Source: Pseudomonas viridiflava (GTDB taxonomy: Bacteria > Pseudomonadota > Gammaproteobacteria > Pseudomonadales > Pseudomonadaceae). Taken from it: a stretch of 64,000 nt of DNA. This document shows positions 1-8,881 of this stretch, piece by piece (position 1 is the stretch's first letter; each line of letters opens with the position of its first letter). The translations under genes were made by a program, and so were the position numbers. The notes beneath the pieces are model-generated. The model made no database searches and was not told where the DNA came from. It saw nothing but the letters and a program-made list of their open reading frames with translations. The DNA is taken from positions 868,001-932,000 of the forward strand of contig NZ_UTHA01000001.1 in the NCBI RefSeq assembly GCF_900582195.1. The letters run 5' to 3'.

Positions 1-111
1 TACCAGAACACCTACACCGCGAGCCTGGCTTACACCAACTTCTTCGACGGCAAGTACACCACTGTGGATGACCGCGACTTTGTGGCGCTCAGCTTCGGCG
101 TGAACTTCTAA
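1..111 (+). CDS. DUF1302 family protein, C-terminal end only
   Basis: The window opens inside a gene; 36 codons and the stop are visible. The translated tail alternates polar and hydrophobic residues like a last beta strand and ends in Asn-Phe, the C-terminal aromatic typical of outer-membrane barrels. The next gene is DUF1329, the usual partner of DUF1302 in Pseudomonas, so I infer a DUF1302 outer-membrane protein. The family function is not firmly established. The rest lies outside the window. Confidence 0.65.
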   Translation, partial: YQNTYTASLAYTNFFDGKYTTVDDRDFVALSFGVNF

Positions 112-138
112 GCACTGCATTTCAGGACGAACGAATTT

Positions 139-1503
139 ATGAAAATAACAAAGAGTCTGTTCCACGCCGGTGTTCTGGGCCTGTCGCTGCTGGCGACAGG
201 TGTCATGGCCGCCGTGCCTGCTGCCGAAGCCGACAAACTGGGCAAGAGCCTGACGCCGATGGGCGCCGAAATGGCCGGTAACGCCGACGGTTCGATCCCG
301 GCGTGGAAGCCGCTGCCGAAAAATGCCGGCAGCGTCGATGCCCGTGGCTTCCTGTCCAACCCTTACGCCAGCGAGCAACCGCTGTTCACCATCACTGCCA
401 AGGATGTCGACAAGTACAAGGACAAACTGGCACCGGGGCAGTACGCGATGTTCAAGCGCTACCCTGAAACCTTCAAGATGCCGGTTTACCCGTCCCATCG
501 CGGTGCGACCGTGCCGGATGACGTATTCGCCGCCATCAAGAAAAACGCCACCACCACCAATCTGGTGTCTGGTGGCAACGGTCTGGAAAACTTTGATACC
601 GCCGTGCCGTTCCCGATTCCGAAAACCGGTGTGGAAGTGATCTGGAACCACATCACCCGCTATCGCGGCGGCAGCGTGACCCGTCTGGTGACCCAGGCCA
701 CGCCGCAACCGAACGGCTCGTACAGCCTGGTGTACTTCCAGGATCAGTTCGTGTTCCGCGACAAGATGAAGGACTACGATCCGGCGAACCCGGGCAACAT
801 CCTGTTCTACTTCAAGCAGAAAGTGACCGCGCCGGCGCGTCTGGCCGGTGGTGTGCTGCTGGTGCACGAAACCCTCGATCAGGTGAAGGAGCCACGTTCA
901 GCGTGGGTCTATAACGCCGGTCAGCGTCGTGTGCGCCGCGCGCCACAAGTCTCCTATGACGGTCCGGGTACTGCCGCCGACGGTCTGCGGACCTCCGACA
1001 ACCTCGACATGTTCAACGGTGCGCCGGATCGCTACGACTGGAAACTCGAAGGCAAGAAAGAGATGTACATCGCCTCCGACAGCTACAAGCTCGACGATCC
1101 GAAGCTGAAGTACGCCGACATCATCAAGGCCGGGCACATCAACCAGGATCTGGCGCGTTACGAGCTGCGCCGCGTCTGGCATGTGGTTGCCACCCTGAAG
1201 GAAGGTCAGCGCCACATCTACGCCAAACGTGACTTCTACATCGACGAGGACACTTGGCAGGCGGCAGTGATCGACCACTACGACGGTCGTGGCCAACTGT
1301 GGCGCGTCGCTGAGGCACACGCGGAGAACTACTACGACAAGCAAGTGCCGTGGTATGCCCTGGAAACCCTCTACGACCTGCAGTCCGGCCGCTACCTGGC
1401 ACTGGGCATGAAGAACGAAGAGAAGAGTGCGTATGACTTCGGCTTCACTGCCACCACCAGCGATTTCACCCCCGCCGCACTGCGTCAGGATGGTGTCCGC
1501 TAA
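139..1503 (+). CDS. DUF1329 domain-containing exported protein
   Basis: A 454-residue protein with a signal peptide (Lys-3 and Lys-5, hydrophobic stretch about 8-24, likely cut after VMA). The remainder fits the DUF1329 family, an outer-membrane-associated group with a LolB/LppX-like fold that is normally paired with DUF1302 and found near LuxR regulators and lipid or hydrophobic-substrate genes. It starts 27 bases after the DUF1302 stop, so the two are probably one operon. Codons 2-5 include an AANAANAA sequence (144-151) that may bind Hfq/Crc. A strong terminator follows. The biochemical role is unknown. Confidence 0.8.
   Translation: MKITKSLFHAGVLGLSLLATGVMAAVPAAEADKLGKSLTPMGAEMAGNADGSIPAWKPLPKNAGSVDARGFLSNPYASEQPLFTITAKDVDKYKDKLAPGQYAMFKRYPETFKMPVYPSHRGATVPDDVFAAIKKNATTTNLVSGGNGLENFDTAVPFPIPKTGVEVIWNHITRYRGGSVTRLVTQATPQPNGSYSLVYFQDQFVFRDKMKDYDPANPGNILFYFKQKVTAPARLAGGVLLVHETLDQVKEPRSAWVYNAGQRRVRRAPQVSYDGPGTAADGLRTSDNLDMFNGAPDRYDWKLEGKKEMYIASDSYKLDDPKLKYADIIKAGHINQDLARYELRRVWHVVATLKEGQRHIYAKRDFYIDEDTWQAAVIDHYDGRGQLWRVAEAHAENYYDKQVPWYALETLYDLQSGRYLALGMKNEEKSAYDFGFTATTSDFTPAALRQDGVR
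144..151 (+). promoter_or_regulatory. Possible Crc/Hfq A-rich motif in DUF1329 mRNA
   Basis: AATAACAA matches the AANAANAA catabolite-repression motif bound by Hfq-Crc in Pseudomonas and lies within the first five codons, a usual place for it. An eight-base motif can occur by chance, so this is only suggestive. Confidence 0.35.
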
Positions 1504-1535
1504 TCCGCTGTAACCCGAGGCCGCATCCTCGTGAA

Positions 1536-1565
1536 AACGCCCCGACTGGTTCGGGGCGTTTTTTT
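1536..1565 (+). terminator. Rho-independent terminator after DUF1329 gene
   Basis: A perfect 10-bp stem, AACGCCCCGA/TCGGGGCGTT, with a five-base loop, running directly into a T tract. Confidence 0.9.
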
Positions 1566-1568
1566 GTC

Positions 1569-1595
1569 TGTAGCCTTTTTGTAGCCATTTGTAGC
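1569..1595 (+). repeat. Three phased TGTAGC direct repeats before the LuxR gene
   Basis: TGTAGC occurs at 1569, 1580 and 1590, spaced 11 and 10 bp, about one helical turn each, in the gap between the DUF1329 terminator and the LuxR regulator. This spacing suggests a regulator-binding array, perhaps for the LuxR protein itself; that is inference. Confidence 0.35.
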
Positions 1596-1678
1596 AGCAA
1601 CCTTCATAACCGGTTCGTTTAAGGCTAGTCTGCGGACATCTGCAACGCCGCCAACAGCAATTCGAACAAGAGCCGGCC

Positions 1679-4414
1679 ATGACTGATCTGTCCCCACTTC
1701 CGGGTCCCGCAAGTGTTGCCGTCGCGGCATTGGACGGGCGTTTTTTTCGCCCGCCATTGCCCGACGGCTACGTGTTGCGACCACGCCTTTGCGAGCGCCT
1801 GCAGGCCGGGCTCGGTGGGCGCCTGTTGCTGGTCAGCGCCCCCGCCGGATTCGGCAAGAGTTCTCTGGCGGTGGAATTCTGTCAGGGTCTGCCGGCGCAC
1901 TGGCAAAGCCTCTGGCTGGGCCTGAGCCCCCGCGACAGTGACCCCGGACGCTTTCTCGAACGTTTGCTTGAAGGCTTGCAGGACTACTTTGCGCAACTGG
2001 GCGGTCGCGCACTCGGCCTGCTGAAAATGCGCCAGCGCCATCAACCGTTTGCCTTCGAAGAATGGCTCGACGGCTTGCTCGATGAACTGACCCTGCACCT
2101 TGATCCCGCTGCACCGTTGCTGCTGGTGCTCGACGATTACCATCTCGCGCAGGGGCCGGTGCTTGACCGTTGCCTGCAATTTTTCCTCAATCATCTGCCC
2201 GATGGCTTGCTCGTGATGGTCACCAGTCGCCAGCGCCCGGACTGGCATCTGGCGCGTTTGCGTCTGTCCCGGCAACTACTGGAACTGCATGAGCAGGATC
2301 TGCGCCTGACCCACGACGAAGCCCTGACCTTGCTCGATCGCCACAGCAGCTCACTGCGCGGTGAAGCGCTGGAAAACCTGATCCAGCGCAGCGAAGGCTG
2401 GGTCGCCGGTTTGCGTTTCTGGTTGCTGGCGGTGTCTGAAGCGGGCAGCGATGCGGCACTGCCACAAGCGCTGAACGGCGGGGAAGGGCTGATCCGCGAC
2501 TATCTGCTTGAAGAAGTCATCGATTGTCTGCCCGCCGAAGTGCAGGCCTTTCTCTACGAAACTGCACCTCAGGAACGTTTTTGCAGCGAGTTGTGCGACG
2601 CCGTTCGCGAGGCCCACGACAGTGCGGAGATCCTGCGTTTTCTGCTGGCGCATCAGGTCTTTCTGGTGCCGCTGGACGAGCACGGCCACTGGTATCGCTA
2701 TCACCATCTGTTCTCGGATCTGCTGCGCAGCCGGCCGATTGCCCAAGCGATGGTGCCGACAGCCACGCTGCACCTGCGCGCCTGTCGCTGGTTCAACGCG
2801 CAGGGACTGCTCGATGAGGCGGTCGAGCAGGCGTTGCGCGCCGGTCACCTCGATGTCGCCGCGAACCTGGTGCAGAACCTTTCCGAGGAGCAACTGCTGG
2901 CCGAGCAAAACGTCGGCATGCTGCTGCGCTGGAAAATGGACTTGCCCGACAGCCTGCTGATCAGTACCCCGCGCTTGATCGTGTTGTACAGCTGGGCGCT
3001 GGGGCTGGCCTGTCAGCTCGATGCCGCCGAAGAGCTGTCCAGCCATCTGAGCCGTTTCCTGCCGGCGCCTTCCGCTACCGCGCAAAAGTCGATGCTGGCG
3101 CAATGGCTGGCGTTGAGCGGGATCATCGCTCGGGGGCGTGGGCATCGGGAGTTGACGATCAGATATTGCACCGAGGCCTTGGCAAGCCTGCCGGCCAAAC
3201 GTTATGGCCAACGGCTGATGTGTTTATCGACCCTGTCCAATCTGGCCATTGCCGATGGCGATCTATGGCGCGCACGCGGTCTTAATCGTGAATCCCTGGA
3301 GCTGGCGCAGCGCGTGGGTAATCCGTTGTTCGAAGCGTTAGCGCACTACGATCGTGCGCGGGTATTGCAGGCCCGTGGCGAAATTCTGCGCGCGCTCGAT
3401 GAAGTCCATCAGGGCCTGGAGCGCTTGCGTGGCTTGTCGCCACAACGCCTGTATGCGGTGCGTGCACGACTGACGTTGTACGAAGGCTTTCTACTGGCCA
3501 TGCGCTTGCAGCCTCAGGCGGCACGCGTGCGTTTGTTGGCCGGAATCGGCGAGGCACGCGCCTGTCGCGATATCAGCGTGTTGATCGGCCATTGCGTCAT
3601 CGCTCGACTGGATGGCAGCAGCGGCGAGTTCGCCAAGGCCTTTGCCGAACTCGCCGAAGCCGAACGCCTGATGCACATCTGGGACGTGCCGCCGATCTAC
3701 TACCTGGCGATGATCACGCTGGTCAAATGTGAGCTGTGGCTGGCGCAGGGGCGAACAGATCTGGCTGAAGCGTGGCTGGCACGGTTGGGTCAGACTTACA
3801 CGGGCGAACGTGCTGCCGCACCACCAGAGTTTCATCCACAGCTACCGCTGCATGTGGAACTGCAACAAGCGCTGCTCGACCTGATTCAGGGGCAACCGAT
3901 GCGCGCCGAAGGGCGTTTGAACGTGTTGCATGAAAACGGCCAGCAAACCGGCCGGCAGTTGCTCAGTGTCATGGCGTTGACGCAGAAGGTGGCGTTGCTG
4001 CTGGTGGTGGGGCGCGAGCCGGAGGCCAGAAAAGCACTGAATCAGGCGCTGGAGGCGGCCGCTGGCGGCGTGGCGCAGCCATTCGATCTGCTGGTGAAGG
4101 CGCATGGCGACTGGTTGCGCGGGCAATTGGTAGCGATCGCTTCGACAGCCGTCAGCCAGCAATTGCTGGAGCACCTGCCTCTTCCCGCTGCGCGTCCCGT
4201 CGCGGAGGTTTCAGTGGCCGAACAGCTCAGCAGCCGAGAACTGGCCGTTCTGCGCCTGATTGCTCAAGGTTGCTCGAATCAGGAGATCAGCGAGCAATTG
4301 TTCATTTCCCTGCACACCGTAAAAACCCACGCCAGCCATATCAACAGCAAGTTGGGGGTCGAGCGGCGCACGCAGGCAGTGGCGAGAGCCAAAGCGCTGG
4401 GGTTAATGATTTAG
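1679..4414 (+). CDS. MalT-like LuxR family transcriptional regulator
   Basis: A 911-residue STAND-type regulator. The N-terminal NTPase has a Walker A motif around residues 54-61 (APAGFGKS) and a Walker B-like LLLVLDDYH near 155. A long helical TPR-like sensor region follows, and the last ~65 residues form a LuxR helix-turn-helix (SSRELAVLRLIAQG and a VKTHASHINSKLGV recognition segment). The length equals that of the MalT/AlkS class. Such proteins bind ATP and an inducer, oligomerise and activate transcription. Next to DUF1302/DUF1329, so it probably controls those genes; the inducer is not known. The start has only a weak AAGAG-like ribosome site. Confidence 0.85.
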   Translation: MTDLSPLPGPASVAVAALDGRFFRPPLPDGYVLRPRLCERLQAGLGGRLLLVSAPAGFGKSSLAVEFCQGLPAHWQSLWLGLSPRDSDPGRFLERLLEGLQDYFAQLGGRALGLLKMRQRHQPFAFEEWLDGLLDELTLHLDPAAPLLLVLDDYHLAQGPVLDRCLQFFLNHLPDGLLVMVTSRQRPDWHLARLRLSRQLLELHEQDLRLTHDEALTLLDRHSSSLRGEALENLIQRSEGWVAGLRFWLLAVSEAGSDAALPQALNGGEGLIRDYLLEEVIDCLPAEVQAFLYETAPQERFCSELCDAVREAHDSAEILRFLLAHQVFLVPLDEHGHWYRYHHLFSDLLRSRPIAQAMVPTATLHLRACRWFNAQGLLDEAVEQALRAGHLDVAANLVQNLSEEQLLAEQNVGMLLRWKMDLPDSLLISTPRLIVLYSWALGLACQLDAAEELSSHLSRFLPAPSATAQKSMLAQWLALSGIIARGRGHRELTIRYCTEALASLPAKRYGQRLMCLSTLSNLAIADGDLWRARGLNRESLELAQRVGNPLFEALAHYDRARVLQARGEILRALDEVHQGLERLRGLSPQRLYAVRARLTLYEGFLLAMRLQPQAARVRLLAGIGEARACRDISVLIGHCVIARLDGSSGEFAKAFAELAEAERLMHIWDVPPIYYLAMITLVKCELWLAQGRTDLAEAWLARLGQTYTGERAAAPPEFHPQLPLHVELQQALLDLIQGQPMRAEGRLNVLHENGQQTGRQLLSVMALTQKVALLLVVGREPEARKALNQALEAAAGGVAQPFDLLVKAHGDWLRGQLVAIASTAVSQQLLEHLPLPAARPVAEVSVAEQLSSRELAVLRLIAQGCSNQEISEQLFISLHTVKTHASHINSKLGVERRTQAVARAKALGLMI

Positions 4415-4477
4415 CGACGGTAAAATCCCGGTTTTTCCGGTTCCGACTGTAGTTGACTATTTTCCCAGGATTTCCCT

Positions 4478-5122
4478 ATGACCGTTCCAGGCTCAGTGCT
4501 GATCCGCGAAACCTTCCCCGTCGGCCCGCTCCAGTGCAACTGCACGATTATCGGCGATCCGGTTACAAAAAAAGCCATCGTCGTCGACCCGGGCGGCAAC
4601 CCTGACCTGATCATGGCGCGTCTCGATGCGCATGGCCTGAAGGTCGTCAGCATCATTCATACCCACGCGCACCTCGATCACTTTCTCGCTTCCGGGCAGA
4701 TGAAGGAAAAGACCGGCGCGACCCTGCATTTGCACAAGGAAGACCAGTTCCTCTGGGACAACCTCGAAATGCAATGCCAGATGTTCGGCGTGCCGTATAC
4801 ACCGGTGCCGTCACCGGATCGCTGGTTGAGCGACGATGAAGAACTGGCCTGTGGTTGCGGCGTGGCCCTGCATACGCCGGGACATACACCCGGTTCCATG
4901 AGCTTTTGGTTTTCCGAGGCTAAGCTGTTGATAGCCGGCGACACGTTGTTTCGTCGCGGCGTAGGGCGCACGGATTTGTGGGGCGGCGATCAGGCGACCA
5001 TCGTGCGGTCGATCAAGCAGCGGCTATACACGCTGGACGAGGATGCGACAGTGGTGACCGGGCATGGGCCGGATACCCGTCTGGGTGACGAAATGCGCGA
5101 AAACCCGTTTGTACGTGCCTAA
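4478..5122 (+). CDS. MBL-fold metallo-hydrolase (glyoxalase II-like)
   Basis: A 214-residue single-domain metallo-beta-lactamase-fold hydrolase. The metal signature THAHLDH is at residues 62-68, with further ligands in the GHTPGS segment (~132) and GDTLF (~156), and a final GHGPDT segment near 200. This is the compact YcbL/GloB-related type, without the C-terminal substrate domain of true glyoxalase II. The substrate is probably a thioester such as an S-acylglutathione, but cannot be fixed from sequence. It stands alone between LuxR and the OmpA lipoprotein. Confidence 0.85.
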   Translation: MTVPGSVLIRETFPVGPLQCNCTIIGDPVTKKAIVVDPGGNPDLIMARLDAHGLKVVSIIHTHAHLDHFLASGQMKEKTGATLHLHKEDQFLWDNLEMQCQMFGVPYTPVPSPDRWLSDDEELACGCGVALHTPGHTPGSMSFWFSEAKLLIAGDTLFRRGVGRTDLWGGDQATIVRSIKQRLYTLDEDATVVTGHGPDTRLGDEMRENPFVRA

Positions 5123-5240
5123 ATATTTTGTCACGAGTGCCCGGCGGAATTTTTGTGCATTGTCATGATCCAACGCCCGCGCAGGTCCATTTTACCCAGT
5201 GGCCGCTGCACCACAGAATGCGAAAAACCAGGAGCTCTCC

Positions 5241-5978
5241 ATGTTCACCATGCGTCCTTTGATTATTGTCGCTACTGCCGTGGCCTTGCTGTCCGGCTGC
5301 GCCTCGCCTAACCCGTATGACAATCAGGGCCAGGCCGACGGTGGCTCGCAAGGCATGAGCAAAACCGCCAAATACGGTGGCCTCGGTGCTCTGGCCGGTG
5401 CACTCGCCGGTGCCGCGATCGACCACAACAACCGTGGCAAAGGCGCCTTGATCGGTGCGGCGGTGGTGGGTGCATCTGCTGCCGGTTACGGTTACTACGC
5501 CGACCAGCAGGAAAAGAAACTGCGCGCGAGCATGGCCAACACCGGTGTTGAAGTGCAGCGTCAGGGCGATCAGATCAAGTTGATCATGCCGGGCAACATC
5601 ACCTTCGCGACTGATTCGGCGAACATCGCCTCCAGCTTCTACCAGCCGCTGAACAACCTTGCGGGCTCGTTGAAAGAGTTCAGCCAGAACCAGATCGAAA
5701 TCGTTGGCTACACCGACAGCACGGGCAGCCGCCAGCACAACATGGACCTGTCCCAGCGTCGTGCGCAGAGCGTGGCGACTTACCTGACGTCGCAAGGTGT
5801 CAGCGGTGCCAACCTCTCGGCGCGTGGTGCCGGTCCGGATAACCCGATTGCCAGCAACGGTGACGTCAATGGCCGGGCGCAGAACCGTCGGGTTGAAGTC
5901 AACCTGAAGGCGATTCCGGGTCAGCAGTATGGTGGTCAGCAGCAACAGCAGCCGGGTACGGTGCAGCAGTATCCGTAA
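5241..5978 (+). CDS. OmpA family lipoprotein with glycine zipper
   Basis: A 245-residue outer-membrane lipoprotein. I chose the ATG at 5241 because AGGAG lies just upstream and it gives a clean lipoprotein signal ending LLSGC (Cys-20); an ATG 42 bases earlier would bury it. Residues ~45-95 are a glycine-zipper segment rich in GGLGALAGALAG-type repeats. Residues ~110-225 form an OmpA-like peptidoglycan-binding domain (GYTDSTGS, NRRVEV). The tail is Gln-rich. It resembles YiaD/OprL-like proteins that anchor the outer membrane to the wall. A terminator follows. Confidence 0.88.
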   Translation: MFTMRPLIIVATAVALLSGCASPNPYDNQGQADGGSQGMSKTAKYGGLGALAGALAGAAIDHNNRGKGALIGAAVVGASAAGYGYYADQQEKKLRASMANTGVEVQRQGDQIKLIMPGNITFATDSANIASSFYQPLNNLAGSLKEFSQNQIEIVGYTDSTGSRQHNMDLSQRRAQSVATYLTSQGVSGANLSARGAGPDNPIASNGDVNGRAQNRRVEVNLKAIPGQQYGGQQQQQPGTVQQYP

Positions 5979-5997
5979 GCGCTTGCCTGAATGAAGA

Positions 5998-6028
5998 AAT
6001 GCCCGGTCCAGTGATCGGGCATTTTTTT
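5998..6028 (+). terminator. Terminator after OmpA-like gene
   Basis: The stem AATGCCCG/CGGGCATT is followed by a run of seven T. Confidence 0.85.
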
Positions 6029-6042
6029 GTCTGGCCTTTGCC

Positions 6043-6118
6043 GGCCCCTTCGCGAGCAAGCTCGCTCCCACATTTGAAATGCATTCCCTGTGGGAGCGAG
6101 CCTGCTCGCGAAGGGGCC
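6043..6118. repeat. REP pair (REPIN) 1
   Basis: Two REP sequences in inverted orientation, TTCGCGAGCAAGCTCGCTCCCACA and TGTGGGAGCGAGCCTGCTCGCGAA, each an imperfect hairpin, separated by ~20 bases. The outer flanks GGCCCCTT/AAGGGGCC extend the symmetry. Such pairs are moved by RAYT transposases encoded elsewhere. Confidence 0.9.
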
Positions 6119-6147
6119 GCTACAAGCACCGAAGATTACAGACACAA

Positions 6148-6185
6148 AAAAGCCCCCGGACACATCACTGTCCGGGGGCTTTTTG
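6148..6185. terminator. Terminator of yhcB (minus strand), symmetrical
   Basis: AAAAAGCCCCCGGAC and GTCCGGGGGCTTTTT form a perfect stem with A and T flanks, so it can end transcription in either direction; it lies just past the yhcB stop. Confidence 0.85.
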
Positions 6186-6202
6186 TCAGCAGCGAAGGCT
6201 GA

Positions 6203-6637
6203 TTATTTCTTCAAACCATAATGCTCATCGAGCATGCCCGGTGAGTTCGGGGTCTTCGGTGCGTAGTCGCGTGGCGGCTCCTGATCGCGCGGTGGCGTCA
6301 GGCGTTCACGTGGCGCGACTGCCGCGTCAGCGTGCAGGGCAGCGATCAGGCGCTGGCGGGTCTGCTCGTCCAGGGCCAGACGATTGGCGCCCTCGGCGAG
6401 ATGATCCTGCACTTCCTGATAGCTCTGGGTCAGCTTCTTGACCAGCATCGCGGTGCTGTTGAAGTGGGTGACCACCTCGTTTTGATAACTGTCGAAACGC
6501 TCCTGGATATCATCCAGTTGACGCTGCGTACGGCTCGGCGCGGCGTTCGGCGCAACGCGCGCGATCAGGAATCCAATGGCGACACCCACAACCAGGGCAA
6601 GAGTCGGTAACAACCAAACTAAGAGCGAGTGTTCCAC
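6203..6637 (-). CDS. zapG: YhcB/ZapG family division-associated membrane protein (DUF1043)
   Basis: A 144-residue inner-membrane protein. One N-terminal transmembrane helix (about residues 5-26, LLVWLLPTLALVVGVAIGFLIA) is followed by a charged coiled-coil (~35-85) and a disordered Pro-rich tail. This is the DUF1043 layout of E. coli YhcB/ZapG, which links cell elongation, division and envelope synthesis. It diverges from the hydrolase-trpS-zapE genes. In P. aeruginosa the same gene sits in the same place. Assignment rests on architecture and synteny. Confidence 0.82.
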   Translation of the reverse strand: MEHSLLVWLLPTLALVVGVAIGFLIARVAPNAAPSRTQRQLDDIQERFDSYQNEVVTHFNSTAMLVKKLTQSYQEVQDHLAEGANRLALDEQTRQRLIAALHADAAVAPRERLTPPRDQEPPRDYAPKTPNSPGMLDEHYGLKK

Positions 6638-6781
6638 GAGTCCTTCCTCTATAAACGGCTTTGCTTTACGTTAACGGCTCGAACCTGCGCTGTATACCGC
6701 GATTCACTCGCAATAGATTGGCACAGACAATTTGCTAGACGAGTCGACCCGATTCGAGGTCACGGAGTTCCTTCCTTGCTG

Positions 6782-7411
6782 ATGCGTGAAACCCCTGTAG
6801 TGATTGACGGCCCAGTCGGCCAAATTGAGGCTCTGTACCTCGACAACGAGCAGCCAATCGGCATCGCGCTGATCTGCCATCCGAACCCGGTACAGGGCGG
6901 CACCATGCTCAACAAGGTTGTCTCGACCCTGCAGCGCACCGCGCGCGACGCCGGTCTGATTACCTTGCGCTTCAACTATCGCGGCGTCGGTGCCAGCGAA
7001 GGCTCCCACGACATGGGCACCGGTGAAGTCGATGACGCCCAGGCTGCCGCTGCATGGCTGCGAGAAAAACACCCGGATCTGCCACTGACCCTGTTCGGTT
7101 TCTCCTTCGGCGGATTTGTTGCAGCAAGTCTCGGCGGTCGTCTCGAAGCCCAAGGCGTGCAGCTCAAGCACCTGTTCATGGTCGCGCCGGCAGTGATGCG
7201 TCTGGGCGAGCAGGATCAACTGCCCCAGCACGGCGAACTCACCGTGATCCAGCCGGAAACCGACGAAGTCATTGACCCGCAACTGGTTTACGACTGGTCT
7301 GACAAACTCCAGCGCCCCCATGAGCTGCTGAAAGTGGCAGAATGCGGACACTTTTTTCATGGCAAGCTGACCGATCTCAAGGATCTGATCCTGCCGCGTC
7401 TCTCGAATTGA
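6782..7411 (+). CDS. Alpha/beta hydrolase
   Basis: A 209-residue compact alpha/beta hydrolase. The HPNPVQGG segment near residue 32, the FNYRGVGASEG oxyanion region near 60, the nucleophile elbow GFSFGG (~100), the acid in a PETDEVIDP stretch (~160) and a late catalytic His in ECGHFFHG (~195) are all present. It resembles the YsgA/CocE-like dienelactone hydrolase group; the substrate is unknown. The frame is open back to 6629 but that region is not hydrolase-like. A TTG at 6776 lies 8 bases after GGAG and could be the true start. Confidence 0.82.
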   Translation: MRETPVVIDGPVGQIEALYLDNEQPIGIALICHPNPVQGGTMLNKVVSTLQRTARDAGLITLRFNYRGVGASEGSHDMGTGEVDDAQAAAAWLREKHPDLPLTLFGFSFGGFVAASLGGRLEAQGVQLKHLFMVAPAVMRLGEQDQLPQHGELTVIQPETDEVIDPQLVYDWSDKLQRPHELLKVAECGHFFHGKLTDLKDLILPRLSN

Positions 7412-7435
7412 TTGCAGTCTGACAAGCGATTACCC

Positions 7436-8791
7436 ATGACGAACCGTACCCGCATCCTCACCGGCATCACCACCACCGGCACGCCGCACCTGGGCAACTA
7501 CGCCGGTGCCATCCGCCCGGCGATCCTCGCCAGCCGCGACAGCAATGCCGATTCGTTCTACTTTCTGGCCGACTACCACGCCCTGATCAAATGCGATGAC
7601 CCGCTGCGCATCCAGCGCTCGCGCCTGGAAATCGCCGCGACCTGGCTGGCCGGTGGCCTCGATGTTGACCGCGTGACTTTCTACCGCCAGTCCGACATTC
7701 CGGAAATCCCTGAACTGACCTGGCTGCTGACCTGCGTCGCCGCCAAGGGCCTGCTCAACCGCGCGCACGCCTACAAGGCCTCGGTGGACAAGAACGTCGA
7801 AACCGGTGAAGACCCGGATGCGGGCATCACCATGGGCCTCTACAGCTACCCGGTGCTGATGGCCGCGGACATCCTGATGTTCAACGCACACAAGGTCCCG
7901 GTCGGTCGTGACCAGATCCAGCACGTGGAAATGGCTCGCGATATCGGCCAGCGTTTCAACCACCTGTTCGGTCAGGGCAAAGAATTCTTCACCATGCCCG
8001 AGGCGTTGATCGAAGAGAGCGTGGCGACGTTGCCGGGCCTCGACGGTCGCAAGATGTCGAAGAGCTACGACAACACCATCCCGTTGTTCTCCAGCGCCAA
8101 AGAGATGAAGGACGCGATCTCCCGCATCGTCACCGACTCCAAAGCACCAGGCGAAGCGAAAGATCCCGACAACTCGCACCTGTTCACCTTGTTCCAGGCG
8201 TTTGCCACACCGGCGCAGGCTGACGAATTCCGCCGCGAGCTGCTCGGCGGTCTGGGTTGGGGCGAGGCGAAGAACCGTCTGTTCCAGTTGCTCGACAACG
8301 AACTCGGCGAAGCGCGCGACAAGTATCACCAGTTGATCGAGCGTCCGGCGGATCTGGAAGACATCCTGCAGATCGGTGCGAAAAAGGCCCGTGCGGTAGC
8401 GACGCCGTTCCTCAACGAACTGCGTGAAGCGGTTGGCCTGCGTTCTTTCGTCAATCAGGTTCAGGTTGCCGCGACCACCAAGAAGAAAGCCGCGAAAGCC
8501 GCACGTTTCGTCAGCTTCCGCGAAGACGACGGCAGCTTCCGTTTCCGTTTGTTGGCGGCCGATGGCGAGCAACTGCTGTTGTCGCGCAACTTCGCTGACG
8601 GCAAAACCGCCGGGCAAGTGACCAAACAACTGCAATCCGGCCAGCCGCTGGACGTGCACAGCGAAGACCTGAGCTTCAGCGTGTGGCTGGAAGGCGAGTG
8701 TGTCGGTGACAGCCCGGCGTTCGCCGACGCTGCTGCGCGAGACGCGGCCATCGAGGCTCTGCGCGTCGCGCTGACCCCGGTTCAGGACTAA
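7436..8791 (+). CDS. trpS: Tryptophanyl-tRNA synthetase
   Basis: A class I aminoacyl-tRNA synthetase of 451 residues that charges tRNA(Trp). The HIGH-like motif is TPHLGN at residues 16-21 and the KMSKS loop is at 206-210. It is longer than the E. coli enzyme (334) because of a C-terminal extension of about 100 residues, which is normal for Pseudomonas. It begins 24 bases after the hydrolase stop and precedes zapE, in the conserved order. A terminator follows. Confidence 0.97.
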   Translation: MTNRTRILTGITTTGTPHLGNYAGAIRPAILASRDSNADSFYFLADYHALIKCDDPLRIQRSRLEIAATWLAGGLDVDRVTFYRQSDIPEIPELTWLLTCVAAKGLLNRAHAYKASVDKNVETGEDPDAGITMGLYSYPVLMAADILMFNAHKVPVGRDQIQHVEMARDIGQRFNHLFGQGKEFFTMPEALIEESVATLPGLDGRKMSKSYDNTIPLFSSAKEMKDAISRIVTDSKAPGEAKDPDNSHLFTLFQAFATPAQADEFRRELLGGLGWGEAKNRLFQLLDNELGEARDKYHQLIERPADLEDILQIGAKKARAVATPFLNELREAVGLRSFVNQVQVAATTKKKAAKAARFVSFREDDGSFRFRLLAADGEQLLLSRNFADGKTAGQVTKQLQSGQPLDVHSEDLSFSVWLEGECVGDSPAFADAAARDAAIEALRVALTPVQD

Positions 8792-8831
8792 TCGGCGGCG
8801 CGGTCCGACCAAGGGCCGATTGCCATTCCCC

Positions 8832-8862
8832 CGGGCCGTCGCTACAGTGACGGCCCGTTTTT
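8832..8862 (+). terminator. Terminator after trpS
   Basis: The stem CGGGCCGTC/GACGGCCCG is followed by TTTTTG, 40 bases past the trpS stop. Confidence 0.8.
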
Positions 8863-8881
8863 GTTGCCTTGCTAACGAATT

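Noticed and set aside
6629..6781. N-terminal extension of the alpha/beta hydrolase to 6629
   Set aside because: The added residues overlap the yhcB start and show no similarity to hydrolases; the TTG 6776 or ATG 6782 has the GGAG site.
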